Positions 38,790-52,146 of a stretch of DNA of 64,000 nucleotides are shown here, piece after piece. Below the pieces are notes generated by a model. That model saw nothing but the letters and a program-made list of their open reading frames with translations, did no database searches and was not told where the DNA came from. The stretch covers positions 310,001-374,000 of the forward strand of contig NZ_JAUFQI010000001.1 in NCBI RefSeq assembly GCF_030409715.1, read 5' to 3'. This stretch comes from Reinekea marina (GTDB lineage Bacteria; Pseudomonadota; Gammaproteobacteria; Pseudomonadales; Natronospirillaceae). The position numbers were made by a program, and so were the translations under genes. Position 1 is the first letter of the stretch. Each line of letters opens with the position of its first letter.

Positions 38790-39719
38790 ATGGTAGAGGG
38801 CACCTCATTGCAGTATTTAGAAGAGTTTTTAAACGCTCCCGATGGACACGAAATTCCGGTCAGACTCTGGCGACCTGAGCCTTGCGAACAGCTGTTGGTC
38901 ATTTCTCATGGTATGGCTGAATATTGCGAGCGTTATGCACCGCTAGCTGAGTTTTTAACTGAACAAAATATTGCTGTTCTTGCTATTAATCATCGCGGCC
39001 ATGGAATGGATTGCCCCGACGATGATTTAGGCCACTACGCCGATGATCAAGGCTGGCAAAAAGTTATCGATGATTTACATCAAGCTATCGAATACGGCCG
39101 CAAAGAAATCCCTAATGTGAAGGTAAGTCTGCTCGGACACAGCATGGGCTCTTTTATTAGCCAAGCTTATATTCAACAATACGGCCAACGTTTAGAGCAC
39201 CTGATTCTCAGTGCTACAAACCGAATTGATCGACCTAAGTTACATGCCTCAAACCTGTTAATCTCTGCCATCAAAGCCTTTAAAGGAAAAAGAAGCATTA
39301 GTACGTTTGTCACCCAAACGGCTTTTTCTCCTTTTAACGCAAAGTTTAAGCCTAATAGAACTGAGTTTGATTGGATATCTCGCGATGAGGCTGTAGTTGA
39401 TGAGTATATAGCCGATCCATTTTGTGGGTTTGATTGCACGCTCGGCCTGTGGGCAGACTTTATTTCTGGCATGTTGGCGATTCAACCTAAATCTTGGCCT
39501 AATGACGTGAAGTTGCATCTTTTGTCTGGTACATCAGACCCTGTCGGAGATATGGGTAAAGGGGTTAAATTACTCGCGAAGCAATTGAAGCAGAGCGAAA
39601 AAAACCTTCAAAGCGTTAAACTTTATCCACAGGCTCGACATGAAATTATCAATGAGAGCAATAGGGAGGAGGTGTGGCAAGACATCTTAACTATTTTGAA
39701 AACAGGTAAAACGCTTTAA
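38790..39719 (+). CDS. Alpha/beta hydrolase, monoacylglycerol lipase-like
   Basis: 309 residues of the Hydrolase_4 type: LVISHGMAEYCERYAPLAEFL, INHRGHG oxyanion region, nucleophile elbow LLGHSMGSF, an acidic residue at the GTSDPVGD loop, and a catalytic His in QARHEIINE. Such enzymes cut monoglycerides or lysophospholipids. No signal peptide. Converges with mutT four bases away. Confidence 0.87.
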   Translation: MVEGTSLQYLEEFLNAPDGHEIPVRLWRPEPCEQLLVISHGMAEYCERYAPLAEFLTEQNIAVLAINHRGHGMDCPDDDLGHYADDQGWQKVIDDLHQAIEYGRKEIPNVKVSLLGHSMGSFISQAYIQQYGQRLEHLILSATNRIDRPKLHASNLLISAIKAFKGKRSISTFVTQTAFSPFNAKFKPNRTEFDWISRDEAVVDEYIADPFCGFDCTLGLWADFISGMLAIQPKSWPNDVKLHLLSGTSDPVGDMGKGVKLLAKQLKQSEKNLQSVKLYPQARHEIINESNREEVWQDILTILKTGKTL

Positions 39720-39723
39720 TATT

Positions 39724-40149
39724 TTAGAGAATTGTCGCTAAACGATTCACGATAGGTATGTCTGCAGGTGCCCATTTTAAAGGCGTGCAGTCGGTCAGTG
39801 ACAACCAGCGGTATTCATCATGATCAACCAACTGAAGCTCGCCCATGAAGGATGCTATCTGGTAAACATGTAAAACTACTTTTTTATCCCCATAATCATG
39901 GGTCGTTTTCATAAAAAACGACCCTATTTCTGTGGATAAATTAAGTTCTTCGGCTAACTCTCGTTCTAAACATTCAGACGCGGTTTCGTTGGCTTCAATT
40001 TTTCCACCTGGGAACTCCCAATAACCCGCTAAATGCCGTCCACTACTGCGTTTTGCTGCAAAGACTTTTCCATTGTGAATTAACAAAGCCGCCGTCACAT
40101 GAATGACAGGGCGCTCTTTTAGGTTACTTCCCAATGCAAAAGCTTCCAA
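39724..40149 (-). CDS. mutT: Nudix hydrolase, MutT-like
   Basis: 141 residues. The Nudix box GG-x5-E-x7-RELAEELN is at about 48-70 ([23 protein letters not shown]). It follows the Nudix pattern for 8-oxo-dGTP diphosphatase, removing oxidised nucleotides. ATG 40149 lies 26 bases inside the end of mnmE, so translation may be coupled; an internal TTG at residue 6 with GGAAG upstream is another start. MutT identity (rather than another Nudix) is probable, not certain. Confidence 0.8.
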   Translation of the reverse strand: MEAFALGSNLKERPVIHVTAALLIHNGKVFAAKRSSGRHLAGYWEFPGGKIEANETASECLERELAEELNLSTEIGSFFMKTTHDYGDKKVVLHVYQIASFMGELQLVDHDEYRWLSLTDCTPLKWAPADIPIVNRLATIL

Positions 40150-41488
40150 AAATTCGACCTAACAAATCATCTGAACTGAATTCACCGGTAATCTCATTCA
40201 ATGCATTTTGTGCCACTCTCAGGTCTTCAGCTAACAACTCACCAGCCGCTGGTCCTAAAAGTTGCGCAAGCCCCTTATCAAGTGCATCTTGTGCAACGTT
40301 TAGGGCCTCCAAATGTCGTTTACGTGCGATAAAGCCAGACTCATGTTGGCCTTCAAAACCCATTATTTGCTTTAAATGATCTCGTAATACGTCTAAGCCG
40401 ATTTCTTTATCAGCTGAAATTCTGACAACGGGATAACTATCCTCGCATTCCGTTATTCCAGCACTCTCAAGCGTCTTATCAATTTTATTGCGAACGACGG
40501 TTATGCGAGCATCTTCGGGTAATTTGTGCATAAAATCGGGCCAAATAGTCTCTGGGTTTGTTGCATCAGTATCACTTGCATCTACCATCAACAAAATACG
40601 ATCCGCTCGTTCAATTTCTTGCCATGCTCGTTCAACACCTATTCGTTCAACCTCATCAGGTGCATCTCGCAGGCCTGCAGTATCGATGATATGCAAAGGC
40701 ATCCCATCTAGGTGTATATGCTCTTTAAGGACGTCTCGTGTCGTACCAGCGATGTCTGTGACAATAGCCCGCTCTTGACCTGCTAAGGCGTTCATTAAAC
40801 TGGATTTTCCCGCATTGGGTCTACCGGCAATAACCACAGACATGCCTTCTCGCATTAAACTGCCTTGATTGGCCGTTTTAAGCACTTGTCGCAATTGCGC
40901 CATAACGCTTGTTAAATCCGACTCGACCTTTCCATCAGACAAAAAGTCGATTTCCTCTTCTGGGAAATCTATGGCGGCTTCTACATAGATTCGCAACTGT
41001 ATGAGTTGTTCGACCAATGAATGAACTTGTTTTGAAAAGTCGCCTTGCAAGGATCTGACCGCTGATCGAGCGGCTTCTTTTGAACTAGCATCAATTAAAT
41101 CCGCAATGGCTTCGGCTTGGGTTAAATCTATTTTATCGTTTAAGAAGGCACGTTCTGAAAATTCACCAGGGCGAGCTAATCTGACGCCTAAGGAAACAAC
41201 TCGCTCCAGTAAAAGCTCTAATATGACAGGTCCGCCGTGCCCTTGCAGTTCCAGAACGTCTTCACCTGTAAATGAGTTTGGACCCGGGAAATAAAGTGCA
41301 ATACCTTGATCGATGGCACGGTCTTGCGCATCTAGGAAATCACCATAGTGGGCAAACCTTGGTTTAGGAAGTGTACCTAAAATGGCTTGTGCAATATTGG
41401 CGGCTTTTGCACCTGAAACACGGATAATACCGACACCACCTCTTCCAGGTGGTGTTGCGACGGCGGCAATGGTTTGCGCACTGAGCAT
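40124..41488 (-). CDS. mnmE: tRNA modification GTPase MnmE
   Basis: 454 residues. N-terminal tetrahydrofolate-binding domain ([12 protein letters not shown]), helical domain, and a G domain with [17 protein letters not shown] and NKID; the C-terminus ends with the conserved FCIGK. It works with MnmG to make carboxymethylaminomethyl-uridine at tRNA wobble U34. It lies after yidC on the same strand, as usual, but mnmG does not follow in this window. Confidence 0.97.
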   Translation of the reverse strand: MLSAQTIAAVATPPGRGGVGIIRVSGAKAANIAQAILGTLPKPRFAHYGDFLDAQDRAIDQGIALYFPGPNSFTGEDVLELQGHGGPVILELLLERVVSLGVRLARPGEFSERAFLNDKIDLTQAEAIADLIDASSKEAARSAVRSLQGDFSKQVHSLVEQLIQLRIYVEAAIDFPEEEIDFLSDGKVESDLTSVMAQLRQVLKTANQGSLMREGMSVVIAGRPNAGKSSLMNALAGQERAIVTDIAGTTRDVLKEHIHLDGMPLHIIDTAGLRDAPDEVERIGVERAWQEIERADRILLMVDASDTDATNPETIWPDFMHKLPEDARITVVRNKIDKTLESAGITECEDSYPVVRISADKEIGLDVLRDHLKQIMGFEGQHESGFIARKRHLEALNVAQDALDKGLAQLLGPAAGELLAEDLRVAQNALNEITGEFSSDDLLGRIFGSFCIGK

Positions 41489-41519
41489 TGTGTTATACCT
41501 TTATCGGACAATTTAAACG

Positions 41520-41547
41520 AAAAAAGGCAGAGTTTAATCTGCCTTTT
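41520..41547 (-). terminator. Terminator after yidC
   Basis: On the minus strand AAAAGGCAGA-TTAAAC-TCTGCCTTTTTT: a 6-bp GC-rich stem (41526-41531 with 41538-41543) and T6 formed by the A-run at 41520-41525. It separates yidC from mnmE. Confidence 0.85.
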
Positions 41548-41573
41548 AGAATACACGCTAGCCAGTTTAGTCG

Positions 41574-43235
41574 TTACTTGGCTTTTGCGTCTGCCTTTTG
41601 AACACTGCGGTTAACGTAGGCTTGCTGCGCAATGGTAATCAAGTTATTCACAAACCAGTATAATGTTAAGCCAGCTGGGAACCATAAGAACATGAAGGTA
41701 AACATGATCGGCATCAACTTCATGATTTTAGCTTGCATTGGGTCCATAGTCGGTTGTTGCTGCATTTGCATCTGGAAGAACATAGAAGCACCCATCAACA
41801 ACGGTAGAACGAAATAAGGGTCCTTAACCGACATGTCGACAATCCAGAAGATAAACGGCGATTGGCGAAGTTCCACAGATTCCATCAACACCCAGTACAA
41901 CGCAATAAACACAGGCATTTGCACCAACATAGGTAAACAACCACCCAAAGGATTCAGCTTTTCTTTCTGATAAAGCTTCATCATTTCTTGGCTCATCTTT
42001 TGACGATCATCGCCATACATGTCGCGCATTTCTTGAATTTTAGGTGCAAACTTCTTCATTTTCGCCATTGAACGATAAGAAGAGGCGGTTAATGGGTATA
42101 GCACCATTTTAATGGTTAAGGTCATTAGAACGATAGCCCAACCCCAGTTACCGACTAAACCATGGATTATTTGCAGTAATTTGAAGATTGGATTGGCGAT
42201 CCACCACAACCAACCATAATCGACGGTTTTCTCTAGGTTAGGCGCTATTTTCTCTAAAGCGTCTTGGTCTTTAGGTCCAACATAAAGTTGAGTTGCAGTC
42301 GAAGCAGACTCGCCCGGACCCATAACCATGGTTGGCGCCTGGTAACCGGCATAGAAATGCCCATTTTTACCTTGCTGGCCATAGTAGTTATTTACATCGG
42401 TTTGTGCCGGAATGAAAGCCGATAAAAAGTAATGTTGTAAAATAGCGACCCAGCCACCTGTACTGGAATCGGTAAAGCGATCTTTCTCTAAATCTTTAAA
42501 TTTAACCTTGTTATAGGCTTCATTTGAAGTCGAGAAGGTAGTACCTAGGTAAGAATTCATACCGATACCACCAGTTGCACTAGGATCTTCGCTCTTATCG
42601 CGGCGTAATTGAGCAAATAAATTCATTCGGACCGTTTGAGAAGACTTGTTTTCTACATCGTAGCGAATATCCATTAGATAAGAGCCGCTAGTAAAACGGT
42701 AAGTTTTCTTAACCACGATGCCATCTTCGCTGATATGGGTTAACACCACATCAAGGCTATCTCCGTTTAAAGTATATTCTGATTGTTCGGATGTATATTG
42801 CGCGCGATTTTGAGCGTCTACGCCATTTTCACCCACTAACCCAGATTGAGCGATATAAGTACGGTCAACATTTTCTAAAATCGCGAATGGGACATTTGGG
42901 GTATTTATATTGGCAGGGTATTTTGGAAGGCCTGTGTATAAGACATCCCCACCGTTAAGATCGATGGTTACAATCAATTCATCCGTTTTAACGGTCACTA
43001 ATCGATTGTCAGAGGGCGCCGTCGCAGCGGTAGGTGTTTGATTAGTGGTGCTATTACCCTGTGGGATATCACTTGCCACGTTTTCACTGACTACGCCACT
43101 GCTATCAACAACGACTGCCTGTGCAACGTCTGAGGTGGTTGGCTCAACGCCAGAATAGTCTTTTGACCACTGTAATATCATTAAATAAGAAACTACGGCT
43201 AATGCAGCCATGATTGATATACGACGAACATCCAT
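41574..43235 (-). CDS. yidC: Membrane protein insertase YidC
   Basis: 553 residues. Start helix (MDVRRISIMAALAVVSYLMILQW), large periplasmic domain, then the conserved five-helix core with GNWGWAIVLMTLTIKMVLYPL, MKMSQEMMKLYQKEKLNPLGGCLPMLVQMP and the hydrophobic-slide helices. YidC inserts membrane proteins with or without SecYEG. The gene lies 102 bases after rnpA; the usual yidD gene is missing from that gap. Confidence 0.97.
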   Translation of the reverse strand: MDVRRISIMAALAVVSYLMILQWSKDYSGVEPTTSDVAQAVVVDSSGVVSENVASDIPQGNSTTNQTPTAATAPSDNRLVTVKTDELIVTIDLNGGDVLYTGLPKYPANINTPNVPFAILENVDRTYIAQSGLVGENGVDAQNRAQYTSEQSEYTLNGDSLDVVLTHISEDGIVVKKTYRFTSGSYLMDIRYDVENKSSQTVRMNLFAQLRRDKSEDPSATGGIGMNSYLGTTFSTSNEAYNKVKFKDLEKDRFTDSSTGGWVAILQHYFLSAFIPAQTDVNNYYGQQGKNGHFYAGYQAPTMVMGPGESASTATQLYVGPKDQDALEKIAPNLEKTVDYGWLWWIANPIFKLLQIIHGLVGNWGWAIVLMTLTIKMVLYPLTASSYRSMAKMKKFAPKIQEMRDMYGDDRQKMSQEMMKLYQKEKLNPLGGCLPMLVQMPVFIALYWVLMESVELRQSPFIFWIVDMSVKDPYFVLPLLMGASMFFQMQMQQQPTMDPMQAKIMKLMPIMFTFMFLWFPAGLTLYWFVNNLITIAQQAYVNRSVQKADAKAK

Positions 43236-43337
43236 TATTTAAAGTTCCAAAGTTGGAAAATGCCCTTTATAGGCGTTTATACGATTAAAAAAGAGGCGAA
43301 ATGGTACCTGTCGACGGCCTATATTGCCAGTCAGAAT

Positions 43338-43712
43338 TTAGGGATTCAGGTTTTTATTAGCGCGCTTGGCTAATTTTTTAAATTGCTTTTCTATCAACTC
43401 ATGTAATTCTTTATCTGAAAGCTCTGACAAGCCTTTTCGACCCATAAATATGATGTCTAAATTTGGCAATTTGGATTGATTTAGGCGGAAATAATCTCGG
43501 GCAAACCGTTTAACACGATTCCGATCAGTCGCATTTTTTACATTTTTTTTGGAGATGATAAAACCAAGGCGAGGCTTAGTTTCATTAAATTTTGCCAACA
43601 ATAGGCAATTTGGGGAAGGGGCTTTGACATCTACTTGGTCAAAAACCGTTCGGAAATCTGCTGCCGTGAGAAGTCTTACACGACGTGGAAATCCGAACGT
43701 TTTTTCAGCCAC
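43338..43712 (-). CDS. rnpA: Ribonuclease P protein component
   Basis: 124 residues. The N-terminal FPRRVRLLTAADFRTVF and the RNR signature NRVKRFARDYFR (RNR in DRNRVKR) identify RnpA, which helps RNase P RNA process tRNA 5' ends. GTG at 43712 is preferred (AAAGAATTCA before it); TTG at 43727 is the alternative. Leftward operon with rpmH, whose stop is 27 bases upstream. Confidence 0.95.
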   Translation of the reverse strand: MAEKTFGFPRRVRLLTAADFRTVFDQVDVKAPSPNCLLLAKFNETKPRLGFIISKKNVKNATDRNRVKRFARDYFRLNQSKLPNLDIIFMGRKGLSELSDKELHELIEKQFKKLAKRANKNLNP

Positions 43713-43739
43713 TGAATTCTTTAACAAAATGTTAATGAA

Positions 43740-43874
43740 TTAAGCGCTCAATACCGCACGTCCACGAGCACGACGACGAGCTAGGATTTTACGGCCGTTT
43801 TTTGTTGCCATACGTGCACGGAAACCGTGGCTACGCTTACGCTTGATGGTACTAGGTTGAAATGTACGTTTCAT
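43740..43874 (-). CDS. rpmH: 50S ribosomal protein L34
   Basis: 44 residues, exactly the L34 length, beginning [20 protein letters not shown] and ending in RAVLSA; basic throughout. AAGAGA precedes ATG 43874. First gene of the leftward rpmH-rnpA set that flanks the origin. Confidence 0.98.
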   Translation of the reverse strand: MKRTFQPSTIKRKRSHGFRARMATKNGRKILARRRARGRAVLSA

Positions 43875-43989
43875 GTTCACGATCTCTTTTGGTTAGCCAT
43901 CGTCAGTTTGATGGCTTTACAGTTCTGTGATCAACCTTAAATTTAAAAAGATCAATCGGCTAAAAATTGGATGGCGGATTCTAAAGGCT

Positions 43990-44340
43990 TTGAACCAGTA
44001 AATCAATGATGTTTTTTTGATCATGGACAAATAATCTTTTTTGATCTCAAAGAGGTTTAAATTATTAATATATATATGAATTATATGTTTTTAAGATTTA
44101 TTGTTATTAGTATTTATTAGAGGAGCCTTTATCTGTGGAAAAGGTTCTGCAGGCCTTTAATTTATTAACGATCAGAGAATGATAAGGTTGTTTAAAAAGA
44201 CAAGATAAACTGAGTATGGAGGGCGTGTAACCAGTGTATAAGTAGCCGTTTTATGCACAGAACTTTATACACATTTTAGAGCACAAGCTTAATAACAGGC
44301 TTATGCGCCTAGTTTTCCACAGCTTTTATCCACAAAAATA
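43990..44340. other. Origin of replication oriC
   Basis: Non-coding 537-base gap between rpmH and dnaA. AT-rich unwinding candidate about 44012-44125. DnaA boxes: 44134-44142 (minus, TTTTCCACA), 44233-44241 (minus, near-match), 44251-44259 (TTATGCACA), 44265-44273 (TTATACACA), 44313-44321 (TTTTCCACA) and 44326-44334 (TTATCCACA, perfect). GATC sites are scattered. The position beside dnaA, with rpmH-rnpA diverging, is the standard oriC arrangement of Pseudomonas-type genomes. Confidence 0.92.
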
Positions 44341-44411
44341 GCGATTAAGGGTAGCGATGCCTTGCTCTGTTAGCTAAAATGTTCGGCCGTTTTAATTGAA
44401 TTGGAGTAAAG

Positions 44412-45857
44412 GTGCACGAGTCACTTTGGCAGCAATGCATAGAGCAACTACAAAATGAACTGCCTTCTCACCAATTTAATACTTGGCTGCGTCCTCTAAT
44501 ATTGTCTGAATCTGGTGTTTTTACACTATTGGCACCCAATAGATTTATTGCTAACTGGGTTCGAGATAAATATGTTCAGCGAATTCAAACTATTTTAGAA
44601 GAACTTGGTTATAACGATGCAATCGAAATAGAAATCGCTAATGGCCAGGGTAAAAAACCGGTCGTTGCCTCTTCTAGACAAGCCGGGGCTAAAAAACCAA
44701 TTCAAATGGATCTTAAACCATCGGCCAGTGCACCTGTTTCAACAAGCAGTGCATCGCCTGTTGTGATTGAAGATCGTAAGCAGCCAAAAGAAATTGAAGT
44801 TCAAACAACAGGCGCTAAACGCGGTAAAGGAAAGGTTCAGAGCTACTTAAACCCTTCCTTTACGTTTAAGTCGTTTGTTGAGGGCAAATCAAACCAGCTC
44901 GCATTGGCCGCCAGCCAGCAAATTGCTGAAAATGTCGGTGGGGCTTACAACCCATTGTTTATATACGGTGGAGTGGGTTTAGGTAAAACTCACTTAATGC
45001 AGGCCATTGGTAATCACATTATTGATCAAAACCCCGCCGCTAAAGTGGTTTATTTGCACTCAGAACGCTTCGTAGCCGATATGGTCAAGGCATTGCAATT
45101 AAATGCGATGCCAGAATTTAAAAAGTTTTACCGTAGTTTAGATGCGCTGTTAATTGATGATATTCAATTTTTCGCAAAGAAAGATCGTTCACAAGAAGAA
45201 TTTTTTCATACCTTTAATGCACTGCTTGAAGGTAACCAGCAAGTCATTCTTACCTGTGACCGGTTTCCGAAAGAAATTGAAGGTTTAGAAGATCGTTTGA
45301 AATCTCGGTTTGGATGGGGTTTAACCGTTGCGGTAGAGCCTCCTGATCTTGAGACGCGTGTTGCTATTTTGATGAAGAAAGCAGAAGAGCAAAAAGTTAA
45401 ATTACCTGGTGAAGCTGCGTTCTTTATAGCGCAACGGATTCGATCAAACGTTCGTGAATTGGAAGGCGCTTTAAAACGAGTCAGTGCCAATGCTCGATTT
45501 ACCGGCTCTGCTATTAATACAGCTTTTGTTAAGGAAGCGTTAAAAGACCTATTAGCCTTACAAGATAAGCAAGTCAGTATTGAAAACATTCAACGAACAG
45601 TAGCAGAATACTATAAAATAAAGATATCTGATCTTCACAGTAAAAGACGCAGTCGAAGCATTGCACGCCCTAGGCAGGTGGCTATGGCTTTGTCAAAAGA
45701 GCTGACTCAACACAGTTTGCCTGAAATAGGTGAGGCATTTGGTGGTCGAGACCATACAACGGTGTTGCATGCATGCCGAAAAGTAAAAGAATTGCGTGAA
45801 ACTATTCAAGATATACGAGAAGATTACAGTAACTTACATCGAACTTTGACAACATAA
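44412..45857 (+). CDS. dnaA: Chromosomal replication initiator DnaA
   Basis: 481 residues, GTG start with GGAG nearby. Domain I ([24 protein letters not shown]), a Ser/Pro/Ala-rich linker (domain II), AAA+ domain III with [20 protein letters not shown], and domain IV box-binding helices ending [16 protein letters not shown]. It opens oriC with ATP-DnaA. The upstream boxes imply self-regulation. Typical order with dnaN. Confidence 0.98.
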   Translation: MHESLWQQCIEQLQNELPSHQFNTWLRPLILSESGVFTLLAPNRFIANWVRDKYVQRIQTILEELGYNDAIEIEIANGQGKKPVVASSRQAGAKKPIQMDLKPSASAPVSTSSASPVVIEDRKQPKEIEVQTTGAKRGKGKVQSYLNPSFTFKSFVEGKSNQLALAASQQIAENVGGAYNPLFIYGGVGLGKTHLMQAIGNHIIDQNPAAKVVYLHSERFVADMVKALQLNAMPEFKKFYRSLDALLIDDIQFFAKKDRSQEEFFHTFNALLEGNQQVILTCDRFPKEIEGLEDRLKSRFGWGLTVAVEPPDLETRVAILMKKAEEQKVKLPGEAAFFIAQRIRSNVRELEGALKRVSANARFTGSAINTAFVKEALKDLLALQDKQVSIENIQRTVAEYYKIKISDLHSKRRSRSIARPRQVAMALSKELTQHSLPEIGEAFGGRDHTTVLHACRKVKELRETIQDIREDYSNLHRTLTT

Positions 45858-45874
45858 AAGATGGAACGAACCTA

Positions 45875-46984
45875 ATGATTCAATTTTCCCTCGCTAGAGA
45901 ACAACTTATTAAGCCGCTGCAGCTGGTCAGTGGTGTAGTTGAGAAACGTCAAACATTGCCCGTACTTTCTAATGTGTTGTTGGAAGTCGAAGCAAATATG
46001 TTGTCGTTAACCGGAACCGATTTGGAAGTCGAGTTGGTCGGACGAGTAGAATTATCTGAGCCAGCAACGGAAGGTGCTATTACGGTACCGGCTAAGAAGT
46101 TCTTAGATATTGTACGATCCCTGCCCGACGACGCCATCATCAGTTTGCAGCAAAATGAAGAGCGTGTTCAGGTTGTTAGTGGTCGTAGTAAGTTTACCTT
46201 ATCTTCTTTAGCCGCGACCGAATTCCCTAATATTGAAAACGACGCTGAAGCTGAGCAATATCAGTTGCCGCAAAATGTAGTCAGCAAACTCATTGAAGCC
46301 ACAGCTTTTGCAATGGCCCAACAAGACGTTCGCTACTATTTAAATGGTATGTTGGTTGAGTTTCATAACAGCACGGTGAGAACTGTGTCGACAGATGGTC
46401 ACCGATTAGCGATGAGTGCTAGGCATATCGAAGGGCTAAATGTTGTTGAGCGCAAGCAAGTTATTGTACCTCGTAAAGGCATATTAGAGCTTAATCGTTT
46501 GCTCGAAGATAGCGACAGTACGGTGCAGATTGATATCAGTTCGTCGCATTTAAGAGCAGTTACGCCGACTTTTAGTTTTACCACTAAACTCGTAGATGGG
46601 AAATTTCCAGATTATGAGCGCGTTATTCCACGTGGTGGCGATAAAGAAATGGTGGGTGATCGTCAGGTTCTTAAATCAATATTCAGCCGCGCGGCTATTT
46701 TATCTAACGAAAAGTATCGCGGTGTCAGAATGTCATTGAGTGATGGCAATTTGGTTGTTAAAGCGAATAACCCAGAACAAGAAGAAGCCGAAGTAGCGAT
46801 CGAAGTGGATTATAACGGTCCAGATATCGAAGTAGGGTTTAATGTGAGTTACCTTCTCGATGTTTTAAACGTTATTAATGGCGAGCAAGTTCGATTTGTG
46901 ATGGCCGATGCAAACTCGAGCTCGTTGGTTACCGACTTTGATGATGACGCATCTCAATATGTCGTTATGCCAATGCGCCTATAG
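45875..46984 (+). CDS. dnaN: DNA polymerase III beta clamp
   Basis: 369 residues, three repeats of the sliding-clamp fold (beginning MIQFSLAREQLIKPLQLVSGV; ending YVVMPMRL, the canonical C-terminus). It forms the ring that tethers DNA polymerase III. 17 bases downstream of dnaA. Confidence 0.98.
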   Translation: MIQFSLAREQLIKPLQLVSGVVEKRQTLPVLSNVLLEVEANMLSLTGTDLEVELVGRVELSEPATEGAITVPAKKFLDIVRSLPDDAIISLQQNEERVQVVSGRSKFTLSSLAATEFPNIENDAEAEQYQLPQNVVSKLIEATAFAMAQQDVRYYLNGMLVEFHNSTVRTVSTDGHRLAMSARHIEGLNVVERKQVIVPRKGILELNRLLEDSDSTVQIDISSSHLRAVTPTFSFTTKLVDGKFPDYERVIPRGGDKEMVGDRQVLKSIFSRAAILSNEKYRGVRMSLSDGNLVVKANNPEQEEAEVAIEVDYNGPDIEVGFNVSYLLDVLNVINGEQVRFVMADANSSSLVTDFDDDASQYVVMPMRL

Positions 46985-47002
46985 CGTTTAATCGAGCTTA
47001 AA

Positions 47003-50514
<3,512 letters not shown>

Positions 50515-50534
50515 GTACCATTGCCGTTAAATTT

Positions 50535-50570
50535 AAAAAGCCTACCTTCTGAAAAGAGGTAGGCTTTTTT
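50535..50570 (+). terminator. Terminator after gyrB
   Basis: Perfect 8-bp stem GCCTACCT/AGGTAGGC (50540-50547 with 50557-50564) with a nine-base loop, then T6 at 50565-50570. It ends the dnaA-dnaN-recF-gyrB transcript. Confidence 0.9.
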
Positions 50571-50585
50571 GTTCCACGTGGAACA
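50570..50585. promoter_or_regulatory. parS-type centromere site 2 (after gyrB)
   Basis: TGTTCCACGTGGAACA, a perfect 16-bp palindrome and a known parS variant (14 of 16 to the general consensus). It sits between the gyrB terminator and the acetyltransferase gene, about 6.4 kb from oriC. The two sites in this window are 2.5 kb apart. Confidence 0.88.
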
Positions 50586-50587
50586 CT

Positions 50588-51097
50588 TTACTTTCTTAGT
50601 TTCATTTCCATCCATAAAACATCATGGTATTGATCAAATTTTCGGCCTGCTTCATTCAATATACCCACCTCATAAAAGCCCATTTTCTTATGTAACCCTA
50701 TAGACGCTGAATTAGGCAACGTAATCAATGCATGTGCACGGTGAACGTCTTCTTTTTCTAAGCGATCAAATAAAGCCTCGTACAAAACAGATCCTAACCC
50801 TTTGTGATTAACATTCGATGCTTTATAGATACTTACTTCAACCGAGGTGTCATAGGCGGCCTTTGGCCTTAGAGGTCCGGAATTAGCATAAGCGACTACT
50901 TTAGAGTCGACCTCTGCCACAAGGCATTGATGCCGACCAGAATGACCAAATTGATTAAACCAAGGGAGTCTAGTTTCAGTGGAATAGGGCAGGGTATCGA
51001 AAGTGACCGCAGTATCTTCAATAAACGGATTAAGGATTGAAACAACGGCTGAGAGATCTTTTTCTTCAATATGTCTAATGGTAACTTTTGGGTGCAT
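50588..51097 (-). CDS. GNAT acetyltransferase, phosphinothricin-type
   Basis: 169 residues, ATG 51097 with AAGGC five bases upstream. GNAT fold of the Pat/phosphinothricin N-acetyltransferase type: VTIRHIEEKDL at start, FIEDTAVTFDT, VSIYKASNVNHKGLGSVLYEAL (acetyl-CoA loop) and GFYEVG near the end. It acetylates an amine such as an amino-acid analogue; exact substrate unknown. Stop lies only three bases from the parS site. Confidence 0.87.
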   Translation of the reverse strand: MHPKVTIRHIEEKDLSAVVSILNPFIEDTAVTFDTLPYSTETRLPWFNQFGHSGRHQCLVAEVDSKVVAYANSGPLRPKAAYDTSVEVSIYKASNVNHKGLGSVLYEALFDRLEKEDVHRAHALITLPNSASIGLHKKMGFYEVGILNEAGRKFDQYHDVLWMEMKLRK

Positions 51098-51116
51098 GTA
51101 TAGCCTTAAAAATGGA

Positions 51117-51413
51117 TTACGGAGATTCGTTAGGCCAGTAATACTCAATAGGGAACTTTCCTCTTTCGTTAGGAATTAGGCCTTCTTTGGCTAACAGTTG
51201 GTGCTGTAATAACGAACCAGAGTGTTGAGTGATTTTTCGCTGACTGTTTATGATTCTAAACCAGGGTAAATGACTGCCTTCGGGAAGGGTTCTTAACCAA
51301 GCTTGTATTTGTCTTACATGCACGCCACAAAGTTGGGCAATCGCCCCGTAACTTGTGTAATAGCCCTCCGGAATGGAGGCTAAGGTTTGGAAAAATATGG
51401 TTTTGTCGTTCAT
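51117..51413 (-). CDS. Alkyltransferase-like protein (ATL)
   Basis: 98 residues. It has the DNA-binding fold of MGMT with PEGYYTSYGAIAQLCGVHVRQIQAWLRTLPEGSHLPWFRIINSQ, in which the PCHR motif is replaced by PWFR, so there is no acceptor Cys. ATL proteins (E. coli YbaZ) flag O6-alkylguanine for nucleotide-excision repair. Start 51413 is assigned; a longer start at 51425 is possible. Confidence 0.88.
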   Translation of the reverse strand: MNDKTIFFQTLASIPEGYYTSYGAIAQLCGVHVRQIQAWLRTLPEGSHLPWFRIINSQRKITQHSGSLLQHQLLAKEGLIPNERGKFPIEYYWPNESP

Positions 51414-51459
51414 CGCACTGTGCATTTACACTTGAATGACTAAGCATAAACTGAAAGAC

Positions 51460-51494
51460 AAAAAAAAGCCCAACAAATAATAGTTGGGCTTTTT
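51460..51494 (-). terminator. Terminator after peroxiredoxin gene
   Basis: On the minus strand a 7-bp perfect stem GCCCAAC/GTTGGGC (51468-51474 with 51483-51489) with a loop of eight bases, followed by T8 (A-run at 51460-51467). Confidence 0.9.
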
Positions 51495-51510
51495 AGTTAA
51501 TTGCAAAAAA

Positions 51511-51987
51511 TTAAAGTGCGTTTAATACCGCTTCCACTGAAGAGTGCTCGAATCCACCTTCTTCAATGCCAATCCATTCAACGACACCATTATTAGCTAT
51601 TAACGCGTAGCGTTCTGAACGAACACCCATGTTTGCATCGGTTAAATCTAAAACTAAATCCACGGCTTCAGTAAAATTAGCACTGCCGTCTGCAATCATA
51701 CGTATATTTTCTGCGTTCTGAGATTCGCCCCAAGCACCCATCACCCAGGCATCATTGACACTGAGGCATACAATTTCATCTACGCCTTTAGCTTTCAACT
51801 CATCCGCTTTTACAACAAAGCCTGGAAGGTGAGCAGCGCTGCAAGTTGGCGTAAACGCGCCTGGAAGTGCGAAAAGCACGACCTTTTTGTTTGCAAAGAT
51901 TTCATCACTGGAAACCTTCACAGGCCCTTCTTTTGATAGTTCAGATAGTTCAACACTGGGTAAAGTATCACCGACTTTAATAGGCAT
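51511..51987 (-). CDS. Peroxiredoxin, Prx5-like
   Basis: 158 residues, ATG 51987 with AAGAGA six bases upstream. Prx5/redoxin fold: active site FALPGAFTPTCSAAHLPGF with peroxidatic Cys in PTCS, and SVNDAWVMGAWG typical of Prx5. It reduces H2O2 and alkyl peroxides with thiols. Cytosolic. Divergent from the hybrid kinase. Confidence 0.92.
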   Translation of the reverse strand: MPIKVGDTLPSVELSELSKEGPVKVSSDEIFANKKVVLFALPGAFTPTCSAAHLPGFVVKADELKAKGVDEIVCLSVNDAWVMGAWGESQNAENIRMIADGSANFTEAVDLVLDLTDANMGVRSERYALIANNGVVEWIGIEEGGFEHSSVEAVLNAL

Positions 51988-52120
51988 AATAAATCTCTTA
52001 TTGTATGAAAAGTACTTAAACAATGGGGACAAGTTGCACGCTTTCAATGCTTACTTTTCACCATACTCACTATTTAGACGGCCATTCCCGATTAAATACT
52101 GCTAGACTAAAGAGATATCT

Positions 52121-52129
52121 TGTTATAAT
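52121..52129 (+). promoter_or_regulatory. Extended -10 promoter for the hybrid kinase
   Basis: TGTTATAAT: perfect extended -10 (TGnTATAAT). Transcription would start about 52136, giving a leader of only about 11 bases before the TTG at 52147. The -35 region is poor (GCTAGA), as allowed with an extended -10. Confidence 0.45.
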
Positions 52130-52146
52130 TGTGAGTTACTTCTATT

